A stretch of 20,830 nt of DNA from DASPKW01 sp038244055 (GCA_038244055.1 JBBRTW010000068.1:1-20830), one strand, 5' to 3'. Numbered from the stretch's first letter, positions 7,357 to 15,626 are shown. The notes: generated from the sequence alone by a model not told the origin. A program made the numbers and translations.

Positions 7357-9612
7357 TCAGAACTTGGCGCCGGCCAATTGCAGACGCAGAAGCAGAAGGG
7401 CGGCCGACAATTGGGCATCCTGAGCGAGCGGGTCCTTCTTGACGATGGGCTTGTCGCCTTCCTTGGGCTTGGGCTTTTCTTCGCCATTGTCGGCGTTGCG
7501 GAGCACATCCAGTTCCTGGCGCGAGTCAATGGCCGCCCGCATCTGCTCGGGGGTCATCTCGACGGTCACATCGGGGTCAACGCCCCAATCCATCGAATTC
7601 TCTTCGCGATGGATGCACTTGCCGCTCGGCAGGTAATAGTGGCTGGTGGTCAGCTTCAGATACGCCGTCCGGCCGGCCAGCGGGAAGAGCATCTGCACCG
7701 AGCCTTTGCCGAAGGTGCGCTCGCCGACGATGAGCGCCCGCTTCTGGTCCTTCAGCGCGCCGGAAACGATCTCCGAAGCCGAGGCGGAATACTGGTTCAC
7801 CAGCACGATAATCGGCAGATCGCGGACTTCATCCTCCTGCACCGAAGCGCGGGCCTCGGTCGCCTGATTGGGCGTTTCGCGGTCGGCATGGGTGCTGACG
7901 ATCGTGCCGCTGGAGAGGAATTTGTCGCAGATCTCGGTGGCCGCCGTGAGCAGGCCGCCGGGGTTGTAGCGGAGGTCGAAGATCAGGGCCTTGACGCCAT
8001 CCTTGCGCATGTCCGCGACGGCGACGTTCAATTCATCGGCCGACATCTTCGTGAAATTGGTCAGGCGGATGTAGCCGATCTTGTTGGCGGGGTCGATGAA
8101 ATAATCCCAGCCGCCGCCGGGGCGATGCGACCAGCCCTTGACCGAGGCAACCTTGATCAACTGGCGGACGATCTCGATATCGCGGACGCTGCTATCCTGG
8201 CTGCGAACGGTGAGGGTGACCTTGGTGCCGGACTTGCCGGTGATGTTCTTCACGGCCTGATTGAGGCTGATGCCCTTGGCATTCTTGCCGTTGATCTTGG
8301 AGATGATATCGCCGGCCTTGATGCCGGCGCGGTAGCCGGGCGAATCTTCCAGGGGGCTGACCACGCGCAGGCTCCCATCATCATCGCTCTGGATCTGGAT
8401 GCCCACGCCGCTGAACTCGCCCTGCGTGGTCTTGTTGAATTCCTCGACATCGTTGGGCCAGATCATCGAGGTAAACGGATCGAGCTCGCTGAACGCGCCA
8501 TCGGCGAATTCATTGACGAACACTTCCTCGGGGAGTTGGATCGTGTCATCGTTGGAGCGGGCCACGCCATCGATGGCGCGGCGGAGCGTGATCTGCTCGT
8601 TGGCGGCCGTGGCGGCCTGGAGCTTGGTCAGGTGATCTTCGATCTTGGCCAGGAAGGCATCGCGCTTGGTGGCATCCTTGAGGTTGGGGAAGGCGCTTTC
8701 GAGGCCCTTGGTGGTGGCCAGGAGCTTGAGGCTCTTGAGTCCGCCCAGGCCCAGATCGCGATAGCTGACTTCGCGATAGTAGTTGGTGCGGGCATCGACC
8801 AGCGCGTTCCAGAGCATATCCATCCGGATATCCTTCAGGGACTGATGCCAGTCGGTCTTGAAGCTGTCATCGCGGTCTTCTTCGGGCTTGGTCGCGGGCT
8901 TGGTGGTCGGCTTGGTAGTGGGCTTGGTGGTGGGCTTGATGAGCTGATCCACCGATTCGCGATCGGTCGATTCGGATTCCTGGATCTTCTTGAACTGATC
9001 GGGGTTGTACATCGCCAGCAGGCGAATGCGGCGGGTGGCGATCTTGAGGCGATCCTTCCATTCCGGGTTGGCCGGCTCGACCGAGCCCAGGTCCGAATAA
9101 AGGCGCAGGGCCTTGAGCCACTGCTCGGCCGACTCGTACTTATGGGCCGACTCGATCGTGTTCTTGACCAGGTCATCGACCCATTTTTCGTTGCGGAAGG
9201 CCTTCTTGTCATCCGCCAGCAGATAGGCGCGGGCGACGAAATCGAGCGCGTAATCGGCCTTGTTGTTTTTCAGCAACAGCTTGACATCGCCGACCGCCTT
9301 CTCGAATTGCTTATGCCGCTCGGTGACGAACACCTGCCGCTGCGCTTCGAAGGCCTGGGTCCAGCCGGCCATTTTCGCCAGCTCGGTGTCGTTGGTCGCG
9401 GTGGCGGCGGCCTGCGTGAGCAGTTCGTTGGTGCGATCGAACTTGCCGGCGCGGAGCGCTTTGAACGCCTCGGCCTTGAGCTGATCGACATTGCCGACCT
9501 GGGTCGGCGCAACCGCCGGCGGGTCCGCATGGACCCACATGGGCGACGTCACCGCCGCGCCCCCCACCACACAGGCCAAACCCAGCACCCAGCGGCCAAA
9601 CCTCTTGTGCAT
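7357..9612 (-). CDS. S41 family carboxy-terminal processing peptidase (CtpA/Prc-like) with PDZ domain
   Basis: This 751-residue exported serine protease has a signal peptide at residues 1-30 ('MHKRFGRWVLGLACVVGGAA'). A long helical N-terminal region (about 35-390) resembles TPR-like hairpins and contains a KPTTKPTTKPTTKP linker near 225-241. The PDZ domain (about 395-480) starts at 'GEFSGVGIQIQSDD' and includes 'PLEDSPGYRAGIKAGD'. The S41 core has 'IGYIRLTNF', 'DLRYNPGGLL', 'SASASEIVSGAL' and 'GERTFGKGSVQ'. By alignment with CtpA/Prc, the Ser-Lys dyad is S611 and K636; their spacing of 25 matches S372/K397 of algal D1 CtpA. It is longer than ordinary CtpA (about 400-450) because of the N-terminal domain. 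AAGAAGG sits before the ATG. It probably trims or degrades periplasmic or envelope proteins. Confidence 0.96.
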   Translation of the reverse strand: MHKRFGRWVLGLACVVGGAAVTSPMWVHADPPAVAPTQVGNVDQLKAEAFKALRAGKFDRTNELLTQAAATATNDTELAKMAGWTQAFEAQRQVFVTERHKQFEKAVGDVKLLLKNNKADYALDFVARAYLLADDKKAFRNEKWVDDLVKNTIESAHKYESAEQWLKALRLYSDLGSVEPANPEWKDRLKIATRRIRLLAMYNPDQFKKIQESESTDRESVDQLIKPTTKPTTKPTTKPATKPEEDRDDSFKTDWHQSLKDIRMDMLWNALVDARTNYYREVSYRDLGLGGLKSLKLLATTKGLESAFPNLKDATKRDAFLAKIEDHLTKLQAATAANEQITLRRAIDGVARSNDDTIQLPEEVFVNEFADGAFSELDPFTSMIWPNDVEEFNKTTQGEFSGVGIQIQSDDDGSLRVVSPLEDSPGYRAGIKAGDIISKINGKNAKGISLNQAVKNITGKSGTKVTLTVRSQDSSVRDIEIVRQLIKVASVKGWSHRPGGGWDYFIDPANKIGYIRLTNFTKMSADELNVAVADMRKDGVKALIFDLRYNPGGLLTAATEICDKFLSSGTIVSTHADRETPNQATEARASVQEDEVRDLPIIVLVNQYSASASEIVSGALKDQKRALIVGERTFGKGSVQMLFPLAGRTAYLKLTTSHYYLPSGKCIHREENSMDWGVDPDVTVEMTPEQMRAAIDSRQELDVLRNADNGEEKPKPKEGDKPIVKKDPLAQDAQLSAALLLLRLQLAGAKF

Positions 9613-9938
9613 AAACGATCCTTCTTATGTGATGGAAAAATCTTTTCTCGAAGCTACCTTACATTCGGCCAAAAAGGGCGTCAAACAGAATCCCGCGGAT
9701 GAGGATTCCCAAATAAGACGTTTGAGGCAGCCAACAGTTCACTTGGAATTCGCTACAAGCGTCATACCCGAACCATCAACGGCTGTTTATGTCTGCCCGT
9801 GTGGGGGGAATGCCCCCTCCCCCGGTCGCGCATAAATTTGTTCGCCCGAGTGCGCGCAGCGGCTTTGCCGGAGGTATGAGATAGGATAAGTTGGGTGGAT
9901 AGTTGGGTGGATCGAAGTCTATACGTTCAGGCAAGGCA
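9613..9938. other. Intergenic region between divergent genes
   Basis: This 326-base gap separates the S41 gene (-) from the HEAT-repeat gene (+) and must carry divergent promoters, though none is clear by eye. Positions 9804-9817 hold a G-run/C-run inverted repeat (GGGGG..AATG.CCCCC). Positions 9825-9835 read GTCGCGCATAA, close to the XerC half of dif sites but without a matching XerD half. The strand composition switch described in the findings falls in or near this gap. Confidence 0.5.
9889..9912. repeat. Perfect 12-bp direct repeat (2 copies)
   Basis: The unit AGTTGGGTGGAT occurs twice back to back (9889-9900 and 9901-9912), 26 bases before the TTG chosen as the HEAT gene start. A TTG at 9903 inside the second unit is an alternative start; the same codon in the first unit runs straight into TAG. 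Confidence 0.8.
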
Positions 9939-12176
9939 TTGACCGCGAAACGCTGGCTCAACTTCATCCTCTTCACCGCCGCCGTCGCGGCCGCGCCGGC
10001 GCTGCCTGTTTTGGCCCAGCCGGCGACACCCGATCCCTCTGAAATCGCCCGCAAGGATGCTGAAGGGTTGCAGGCGGTTTTGTTCGGACCCGACAGTGTC
10101 AGCCCCAAGGACCGCGATGAGGCCGCCAAGCGGCTTTTGCAGGCTGGGGCAATTACCCCTCTTCTCGATGCCCTGCAGGGGGTCAAGCCCGCGCCTCAGC
10201 TTGCTGTGGCACGAGCGGTCGGCGAGGCGGAGACACCGCCGCCGCAGTTGATGAATGATCTGATCAGGCTGCTACCCACCAAGCAGGAGAGCGACCCGCC
10301 CATGGTTGAGGCGATCAGCCAGGCGCTGGTCAACTATAAGGACCGCCCCGAAGCCACCGCCCGCTTGCGCGATTTCGTCCAGCAGAAGAATGTCCAGGCC
10401 CGCCTCCGCGCCGCCGCCTTGAGCGCCATGGGCGCTCTCAGCGATAAGGAAACCGCCGCTCTTTTGATCGATCAGTTGCGGCACAGCGGCGATGAGCGCT
10501 CCATCATCCTCGCCGCGGCCGACGCCCTGGCGGAAATGACCGGCCACTCCGAATTCGGGACCGATGTGTCGCAATGGGTGGCCTGGTGGCGCTTGCAGGA
10601 ATCAAAATCACCGGCCGACTTTCGCGCCGAACGCTTGAACGACCGCTTTGGAGAATTGCAGCGCGACGCCCGCCGCATGCGCGAAGTGCGCGTGGCGATC
10701 GACAGGCAGGTCGTCGACACCGCCCGATTCATCACCGACCCCGCCAAACTGGACGATTACACGCTGAGCTGCCTGAAAAATCCCGTCCCGGAGTTTCGCA
10801 GCGCCGGCGCGGGGTTGATCATCGAGCGCATCAACCAGGGACACAAGATCAACGATGAAATCATGGATCGCCTGCGCTCGATGATCGCCGACAGTTCGGT
10901 CGACACCCGCAAGCGCGTCGCCGAAACCATCGAGCGCATCAACGACCCCGCCTCGGCCAAAGCGGTCCTCGCCCAACTCAAGCGCGAGCGCGATCCGCAG
11001 GCGCGGGTCTGGCTGATCCGCGCGGTCGCGCCCACTAAAGATGTCACGGCCGTTCCCGTGCTCATCACCATGCTCGACGATCCCACTTACCTCGTGGCTG
11101 AAGCCGCCGCCAAGGCGCTGACCGACATGGGCACGGAAATCACCAAAGACCCCGATCTCACCCGGCAGGTCTCCAACGCCCTGCTCAAGACGTTCGCCCG
11201 CGCCAATGACGCCGGCGCGATGACTTTGCGCGAGCGACTGGTCGGCGCGATGGTGCCGCTCAAGGATGCCCAGTTGGTGCCCACGCTCCTGGCCGTGATG
11301 CGCGATCCCGATCCCGTTCGCAACACGCCCAACGCCAGAATCAGCGCCATCAAAGCACTGAGCATTATGAACGCCGTCAATTTCCGCGATTCGATCGCGC
11401 GGGAGACGGCCACCCTCCTGGCCACCGAGCGCGATGCCGGCATTCGCCTCGAAGCCGCCAAGGCGATGGGCATCATTGGAACACCGAGTCAGGCCAAGCA
11501 GCTTTATTCCGCGATGAAATCCGACGCGGATCCATTCGTCAGTGAGGCTGCGTGGAGCAGCCTGGCGATTCTCTTTGACCAGTTTAGCCCAACGGATTTG
11601 ATGGAGTGGGCGCAGGGGTCCTGGTTTGAAGATTCGCCGCAGAAAAGGCTTGTCGCGTTCGAAGCGCTATACAAGAAATACGAGGCGCTCGGTGATCGCG
11701 CGCCGGCCGAAGCCAAGGTGGTTGTCGAGGAGAATCTTGGCGCGCTTTACGCCAGCGATTCGATTAAGAAGCCGGACAAGGCCATTCCCTTCCTGCTCGC
11801 GGTCACGGCGTATTGGGAAGGAAAACCGGGTGGCAAAATCGACAGCTTCCAGAAACAGACTCTCAAAGCCTATCTTCAGGCAACAAAGTTCAAAGAAGGC
11901 GTCCAATTCGCCGCGGACCGAATTGCCAAGGATCCCGCCACTCGCGGCCCAAACCAGGAAACGTTCGGTCGCACCATTAAGACTCATGTGGACGAGCTCA
12001 TCAAAGCCCGGGACTTTGAAACCGCGCGTCAGCTCCTGACCGAAGCCAAGAAACTCGACTTGGGGAATGGCAGCTATCGCGACGATCTCACAAATAGGGA
12101 AAAGGAGATCACGACGCCAAAAGTGCCATGGCTTCATGAGCTCTTCCCACCGATTCCGCGCCCAACCTACGTTTGA
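9939..12176 (+). CDS. Exported HEAT-repeat (PBS-lyase-type) protein
   Basis: This is a long alpha-solenoid protein, 745 residues from the TTG at 9939. That start gives a good signal peptide, 'MTAKRWLNFILFTAAVAAAP' followed by ALPVLAQ, with AGGCAAGG just upstream; TTG at 9903 would add 12 residues. No ATG occurs in frame until well into the protein. Repeated helical hairpins of about 30 residues run from about 40 to 560. Examples are 'ARLRAAALSAMGALSDKETA', 'SIILAAADALAEM', 'TYLVAEAAAKALTDMG' and 'IRLEAAKAMGIIG', typical HEAT/PBS-lyase repeats. The last ~180 residues are helical and lysine-rich, perhaps TPR-like, ending 'LFPPIPRPTYV'. No catalytic motif is seen; a protein-binding scaffold in the envelope is likely. 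Despite the name of the repeat, nothing indicates phycobilin lyase activity. Confidence 0.88.
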   Translation: MTAKRWLNFILFTAAVAAAPALPVLAQPATPDPSEIARKDAEGLQAVLFGPDSVSPKDRDEAAKRLLQAGAITPLLDALQGVKPAPQLAVARAVGEAETPPPQLMNDLIRLLPTKQESDPPMVEAISQALVNYKDRPEATARLRDFVQQKNVQARLRAAALSAMGALSDKETAALLIDQLRHSGDERSIILAAADALAEMTGHSEFGTDVSQWVAWWRLQESKSPADFRAERLNDRFGELQRDARRMREVRVAIDRQVVDTARFITDPAKLDDYTLSCLKNPVPEFRSAGAGLIIERINQGHKINDEIMDRLRSMIADSSVDTRKRVAETIERINDPASAKAVLAQLKRERDPQARVWLIRAVAPTKDVTAVPVLITMLDDPTYLVAEAAAKALTDMGTEITKDPDLTRQVSNALLKTFARANDAGAMTLRERLVGAMVPLKDAQLVPTLLAVMRDPDPVRNTPNARISAIKALSIMNAVNFRDSIARETATLLATERDAGIRLEAAKAMGIIGTPSQAKQLYSAMKSDADPFVSEAAWSSLAILFDQFSPTDLMEWAQGSWFEDSPQKRLVAFEALYKKYEALGDRAPAEAKVVVEENLGALYASDSIKKPDKAIPFLLAVTAYWEGKPGGKIDSFQKQTLKAYLQATKFKEGVQFAADRIAKDPATRGPNQETFGRTIKTHVDELIKARDFETARQLLTEAKKLDLGNGSYRDDLTNREKEITTPKVPWLHELFPPIPRPTYV

Positions 12177-12180
12177 TTCA

Positions 12181-12199
12181 CATGGGCAGGATGCCCATG
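12181..12199. repeat. 19-bp palindrome copy 3 (GGA loop)
   Basis: CATGGGCA-GGA-TGCCCATG has the same 8-3-8 structure as the other copies; both arms carry a matched T/A change relative to copies 4 and 5. It begins 4 bases after the HEAT gene stop and 10 bases before the end of the convergent gene, followed by CTACGACA, as in copy 5. Its position suggests a bidirectional 3'-end hairpin. Confidence 0.85.
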
Positions 12200-12209
12200 C
12201 TACGACACC

Positions 12210-12596
12210 TCACGGCGCCCCGATAAACTCCACCTCGCGCGCCCGATCCCCGACAAAACGGATCGCAATCGCCTTCCGTTCCCTTTGATCGAACGGGTAA
12301 TACCAGGTCGTCGCATCCCAGTAGGTCGTCGGTAGCGTTCCCTCGATCTCCACCCCGAACCCCACGCAGGCCGTCGGCGGAATTCCCAGAACTCGCGCGA
12401 TCTGCCGCCGGTTGCGGCCCAGAATCGCCCGGCCAAGCTCGCGATATGGCTGCTCCAGCCCCGCATCCACGCGCCCCAATCCAGCAGAACCGCCGCGAAT
12501 TCCCCGGTGCCCGACCACGCCCAGCACCAATCCCTCGATCATGCCGGCGGTCCAGCAGACCGCCCGCGTCAACACATCGCCCAGCGCATTGGCCAT
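12210..12596 (-). CDS. Hypothetical protein, 128 aa, downstream partner of methyltransferase
   Basis: I do not recognise this protein with certainty. The ATG at 12596 has AAAGGA upstream, 23 bases after the methyltransferase stop, so the two genes probably form one operon. The first half contains a hydrophobic stretch 'MIEGLVLGVVGHRGIRGG' and a helix 'EQPYRELGRAILGRNRRQI'. The second half ('ARVLGIPPTA', 'TYWDATTWYYPF', 'RKAIAIRFVGDRAREVEFI') has the helix-then-sheet pattern of BamE/SmpA-like small domains, where 'LLGxP' is followed by a strand describing a 'WYY' segment. That resemblance is weak and no lipoprotein signal is present. A longer overlapping frame to 12702 would overlap the methyltransferase and is rejected. 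Confidence 0.65.
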   Translation of the reverse strand: MANALGDVLTRAVCWTAGMIEGLVLGVVGHRGIRGGSAGLGRVDAGLEQPYRELGRAILGRNRRQIARVLGIPPTACVGFGVEIEGTLPTTYWDATTWYYPFDQRERKAIAIRFVGDRAREVEFIGAP

Positions 12597-12619
12597 CGTC
12601 GGAATCCTTTCCAGCGTTT

Positions 12620-13336
12620 CTATCGGCCAATCTTCTCCCCCGCCAGCACAAACCGATGCCCGAAATGCCGGTAATATCGGGCATACCCCAATCCCGCCTC
12701 ATCCCGCAGCATGAGTATTTCCCCCCGGTCGAAGGCCTGGGCCACGCTCACCACCGCATCGTGCCGCACCATGGGGTTCGAGAACATCGTGAACGCCTTG
12801 ATCCACCACCAGGCCCGCCGGCTGCGCAGCAGATCGGCCACGATCACCCCCCTCCGCGCCAGCCGATCCATGATCTTCATCACCCGCACGACCTGCGCCT
12901 CATCCAGATGATGCAGGAACATATTGGTGATCGCATAATCGAAACTCCCGGCCTCGAAGGGCAAATCCATCACATCCGCCCGCACCAGGCGCAATCGCAA
13001 ATCATCCCCCTGTCCCCTTCTTTCCCTGCCGGCCTGCCAGCCATGCGATTTCCCACAAAATTCCGCCGCCGCCTGAATCGTCTCCGCGTGGGCATCGACG
13101 GCCGTCACCCGCACATCAAATCCCGCCCTCGTCGCCCATTCTAAAATCGCCCGTGGAATATCGGCCGACCCCGTCGCCAGATCGATGATCTCAATGCGCT
13201 CGCCCGGTTTCCAACCCTTGCTGAACTGTTGCAAATGCCCGAGCGTCGCCCGCGTATACCCCAGCCACCGATTCACCCGCCGGATAAACGCCAGACTCCG
13301 CAACAACTCCCCCGGATCCGCATCCGGCCGATCCAT
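12620..13336 (-). CDS. Class I SAM-dependent methyltransferase
   Basis: This methyltransferase has 238 residues. Motif I is 'IIDLATGSADIP' (50-61), the SAM-ribose acidic residue is in 'VTAVDAH' (D81), 'RADVMDLPF' (119-127) follows, and 'FLHHL' (140-144) is in the motif IV/V region. The pattern 'LATGSADIP' resembles small-molecule methyltransferases related to UbiE/MenG, but the quinone-specific residues cannot be confirmed, so the substrate is unknown. I chose the ATG at 13336 because GAAGAGGAG lies directly before it and the N-terminus 'MDRPDADPGELLRSLAFI' matches this family's usual opening. The frame extends back to an ATG at 13375 (251 residues) without an SD. Its 3' neighbour at 12596 is probably co-transcribed. 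Confidence 0.9.
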   Translation of the reverse strand: MDRPDADPGELLRSLAFIRRVNRWLGYTRATLGHLQQFSKGWKPGERIEIIDLATGSADIPRAILEWATRAGFDVRVTAVDAHAETIQAAAEFCGKSHGWQAGRERRGQGDDLRLRLVRADVMDLPFEAGSFDYAITNMFLHHLDEAQVVRVMKIMDRLARRGVIVADLLRSRRAWWWIKAFTMFSNPMVRHDAVVSVAQAFDRGEILMLRDEAGLGYARYYRHFGHRFVLAGEKIGR

Positions 13337-13375
13337 CCACTCCTCTTCACGGCGACGGTTTGAGAGAAATGCCAT

Positions 13376-13647
13376 GCACTACCGCGCTTCTGGACGTCGA
13401 GACAAAAGATGGATGCAAAGTTGCAAAGGAACAAAGGCGCAAAGAAATACAGAAAGAAATATCGCGCCAGGGAGCGTCGTCCGAAATCACATCTTCAATT
13501 TGTCATTTTTCATCCCCATTCTTCCTTTGCCTCTTTGTACCTTCGCCTCTTTGCGCTGGTTTTTTGCCTCGCATCCATCAGGATGAAATCATAGAGGCTC
13601 CACGTCCAACTTCTCGCTTCTAACTTCTATCTTCTATCTTCTACCTC
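13376..13647. repeat. Repeat-filled gap without genes
   Basis: No gene is supported here. Positions 13414-13445 hold GCAAAGTTGCAAAGGAACAA followed by AGGCGCAAAG; 13524-13555 hold a related sequence in reverse (CTTTGCCTCTTTG, CGCCTCTTTGCG), giving an imperfect inverted pair about 80 bases apart. Positions 13609-13647 are a pyrimidine-rich direct repeat of TTCTATC/TTCTAAC units ending exactly at the stop of the next gene. Several + strand frames across it are low in complexity and have no SD. Confidence 0.6.
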
Positions 13648-14265
13648 TCAAAACTGCTGCAACACATCCGGCACCACCATCACCTTCTCCAGCAGAATGA
13701 AATTCCGCCCTTTGTACTCTGTCACCATCCCCGTCAGGCGGAAGCGGATATCGCGATTGGCGCCCTGCACCGCGTTTTCCATCTGCGCCAGTTTCTGATT
13801 GGGCAGGATCACCATCGGCGGGTCCTTAAGCACTTTGCCATCGGAATCGAAGGTAATCTCCGCCGTCTGCCCGTCGGCGCTCTTGGTCAATCGGCCGATG
13901 CGATCCACCACATAGGACCCCTCGCGCATCAGATTGAGCTGCGGCGCACCCGGCATGACGGCCGCCTTGCCGCTGGTCGTGTCGGCGGTCGGGCCCTGCG
14001 GGATCGGCTGCAGCGGCTGTCCGCTGGCGGATGGCGGCTTGAGCAGGCTATCGAGCAACTGGCTGGCCGGCACCGCCTGCACGCCACTGCCCGGCTTGGT
14101 GGTCGGCTGAGCGGCCGGCTTCGCGCTTCCGGCGCTGCCGCCGCTACCGCCAGCGCCGCCCCCCGCCGGCGGGGTATCCCCGGCCGCAATCAAAGCGGCC
14201 GATGCCAGCGAAATCGCAACCGCACAACCCCATCGGCGCAAAGGCGTATGCATAGTCGTCTCCAT
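13648..14265 (-). CDS. Exported conserved-looking protein of unknown function, 205 aa
   Basis: A signal peptide covers about residues 1-29 ('LRRWGCAVAISLASAALIAA'), followed by a Gly/Ala/Ser/Pro-rich linker (30-95) that contains 'QPTTKPGSG'. The folded C-terminal part (about 105-205) includes 'LMREGSYVVDRIGRL', 'ITFDSDGKVLKDPPMVILPN' (with the 'KDPPM..LPN' core), 'RFRLTGMVTEYKGRNFILL' and 'KVMVVPDVLQQF'. I recall this pattern (EG..VVDR.GRL, KDPPM..LPN, G.V..Y.GRN..L) from uncharacterised planctomycete secreted proteins. The final beta segment could be an OB-like barrel, which is a guess. Starts at 14265 (AGGA SD) or 14253 (GGAG SD) are both good. It is divergent from the PQQ-like gene with an 81-base gap. 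Confidence 0.78.
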   Translation of the reverse strand: METTMHTPLRRWGCAVAISLASAALIAAGDTPPAGGGAGGSGGSAGSAKPAAQPTTKPGSGVQAVPASQLLDSLLKPPSASGQPLQPIPQGPTADTTSGKAAVMPGAPQLNLMREGSYVVDRIGRLTKSADGQTAEITFDSDGKVLKDPPMVILPNQKLAQMENAVQGANRDIRFRLTGMVTEYKGRNFILLEKVMVVPDVLQQF

Positions 14266-14346
14266 GAGCGTCCTATCTTATCGGATAAATCAGGGGGAAC
14301 AAATGACCGCCTTGTCTTTGGCCCCCTCCCCGGTCAATATCCTGCC

Positions 14347-15621
14347 GTGCGAAACTCGATGCTCTCCATCGCCGTCGGGATTCTCTCCACTTGCACCCTC
14401 CTCGCCGCCGCGCCGGCCGAAGAGCCTGCTGCGGCGAAGGAAGATTGGCCGCAATTGCTCGGCCAGCAGCGCGATGGAATCTACCGCGGCGACCCCAAAA
14501 CCCTCGCCCCCACATGGCCGGCCGCCGGCCCGAAACAGCTCTGGGAGAAAAAGCTGGGCGCGGGCTGGAGTTCGCCCATCATCTCCGGCGGCAAGCTGAT
14601 CCTCTTCCATCGCCAGGATGATAAGGAAGTCGTCGAATGCCTCAATGCCGCCGACGGCAAGCCGATCTGGAAATCCGATTACGAAACCACCTATCGCGAT
14701 GATTTTGGATTCGATGAAGGCCCGCGCGGCACACCCACCATCGCCGCCGGCCGGGTTTTTACTTTCGGCGCTGAAGGAACCCTCTCGGCATGGGATCTGG
14801 CCACCGGCAAGCAGCTCTGGTCCATCCCCACGCGCACCCAGCTCAACGCAGGCAAAGGCTACTTCGGCATGGCCTGCTCGCCGCTGGTCGAGGGCAGCGC
14901 TGTCATCGTCAACATCGGCGGCAAGAGCGATGCCGGCGGCGCGGGGATCGTCGCCTTCGATGCCGCCACCGGCAAAATCCTCTGGCAGGCCACCAATCAC
15001 GAGGCCGGCTATTCCTCGCCCATCGCCGCAACCTTCGGCGGAAACCGCTGGGTCCTCGATCTCACCCGCGCCGGGCTGGTCGGCCTCGCACCCGACAGCG
15101 GCAAGGTCCACTGGATCATCCCCTTCCGCTCGCGCACCAACGCTTCGGTCAATGCCGCCACGCCCCTGGTCATCGGCGAGCAAATCTTCCTTACCGCCAG
15201 CTACGGCACCGGCGCGGCCCTCCTCAAATTCGACCCCGAAAAGCCCGCCGAAATCTGGCGAAACGATGAAACCCTCTCCTCCCACTACGCCACGCCCATC
15301 CATCGCGATGGTTATCTCTACGGCATCGACGGCCGGCAGGAGGCCGGTTGCAGTTTGCGCTGCATCGAGCTCAAAACCGGGAAGATCATGTGGACCAAGG
15401 AAGCGTTCGGCGCGGCCACGCTCATGCTCGTGGGCGAGGATTTGCTGGTCCTGACGGAAAAGGGCGACTTGGTCCGAGTCGCAGCAACGCCTGAATCATT
15501 CAAGGAAATCGCCCGCGCCAAAATCCTAGACCCCGATGTCCGCGCGGGCGGGGCGCTCTCATCAGGCCTCTACTACGCCCGCGATGGGAAGCGACTGGTC
15601 TGCATCGATCTGCGAAAGTAA
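14347..15621 (+). CDS. Exported PQQ-like beta-propeller protein
   Basis: This protein has about 424 residues and a signal peptide ('RNSMLSIAVGILSTCTLLAA'). I chose the GTG at 14347 because it adds the N-terminal Arg usual for a signal peptide; the ATG at 14359 is equally possible, and the frame extends to 14248 without support. The mature protein opens 'DWPQLLGQQRDGIY', the typical entry of planctomycete PQQ-like propellers. It continues with repeated blades: 'LWEKKLGAGWSSPIISGGKL', 'LSAWDLATGKQLWS', 'VAFDAATGKILWQ', 'GLAPDSGKVHW' and 'CIELKTGKIMWTKE'. The repeated 'D..TGK.LW' tryptophan-docking motif marks PQQ/BamB-type blades. No quinoprotein dehydrogenase catalytic residues are evident, so it is likely a binding or scaffold protein rather than an enzyme. 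Confidence 0.92.
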   Translation: MRNSMLSIAVGILSTCTLLAAAPAEEPAAAKEDWPQLLGQQRDGIYRGDPKTLAPTWPAAGPKQLWEKKLGAGWSSPIISGGKLILFHRQDDKEVVECLNAADGKPIWKSDYETTYRDDFGFDEGPRGTPTIAAGRVFTFGAEGTLSAWDLATGKQLWSIPTRTQLNAGKGYFGMACSPLVEGSAVIVNIGGKSDAGGAGIVAFDAATGKILWQATNHEAGYSSPIAATFGGNRWVLDLTRAGLVGLAPDSGKVHWIIPFRSRTNASVNAATPLVIGEQIFLTASYGTGAALLKFDPEKPAEIWRNDETLSSHYATPIHRDGYLYGIDGRQEAGCSLRCIELKTGKIMWTKEAFGAATLMLVGEDLLVLTEKGDLVRVAATPESFKEIARAKILDPDVRAGGALSSGLYYARDGKRLVCIDLRK

Positions 15622-15626
15622 ACTGA

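Noticed and set aside
7327..9702. A 791-codon open frame on the + strand
   Set aside because: It is the antisense shadow of the S41 protease, whose PDZ and catalytic motifs are unmistakable on the - strand. The + strand product shows no family motif and its start lies in the terminator.
9825..9852. dif site candidate
   Set aside because: Only the XerC-type half (GTCGCGCATAA) matches; the other half (TCGCCCGAGTG) does not resemble an XerD arm. It is kept only as a side note to the skew finding.
12210..12702. A longer - strand frame (174 codons) over the small unknown gene
   Set aside because: It overlaps the methyltransferase end, has no SD, and is in a different frame from the 128-residue gene that has an SD and sits directly after the methyltransferase.
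12446..13144. A 232-codon + strand frame opposite the methyltransferase
   Set aside because: It is Pro/His/Arg-rich shadow; the methyltransferase SAM motifs are on the - strand.
14290..15303. A 337-codon - strand frame opposite the PQQ-like gene
   Set aside because: It is Gly/Ala-rich antisense, and the sense strand carries repeated propeller blades.
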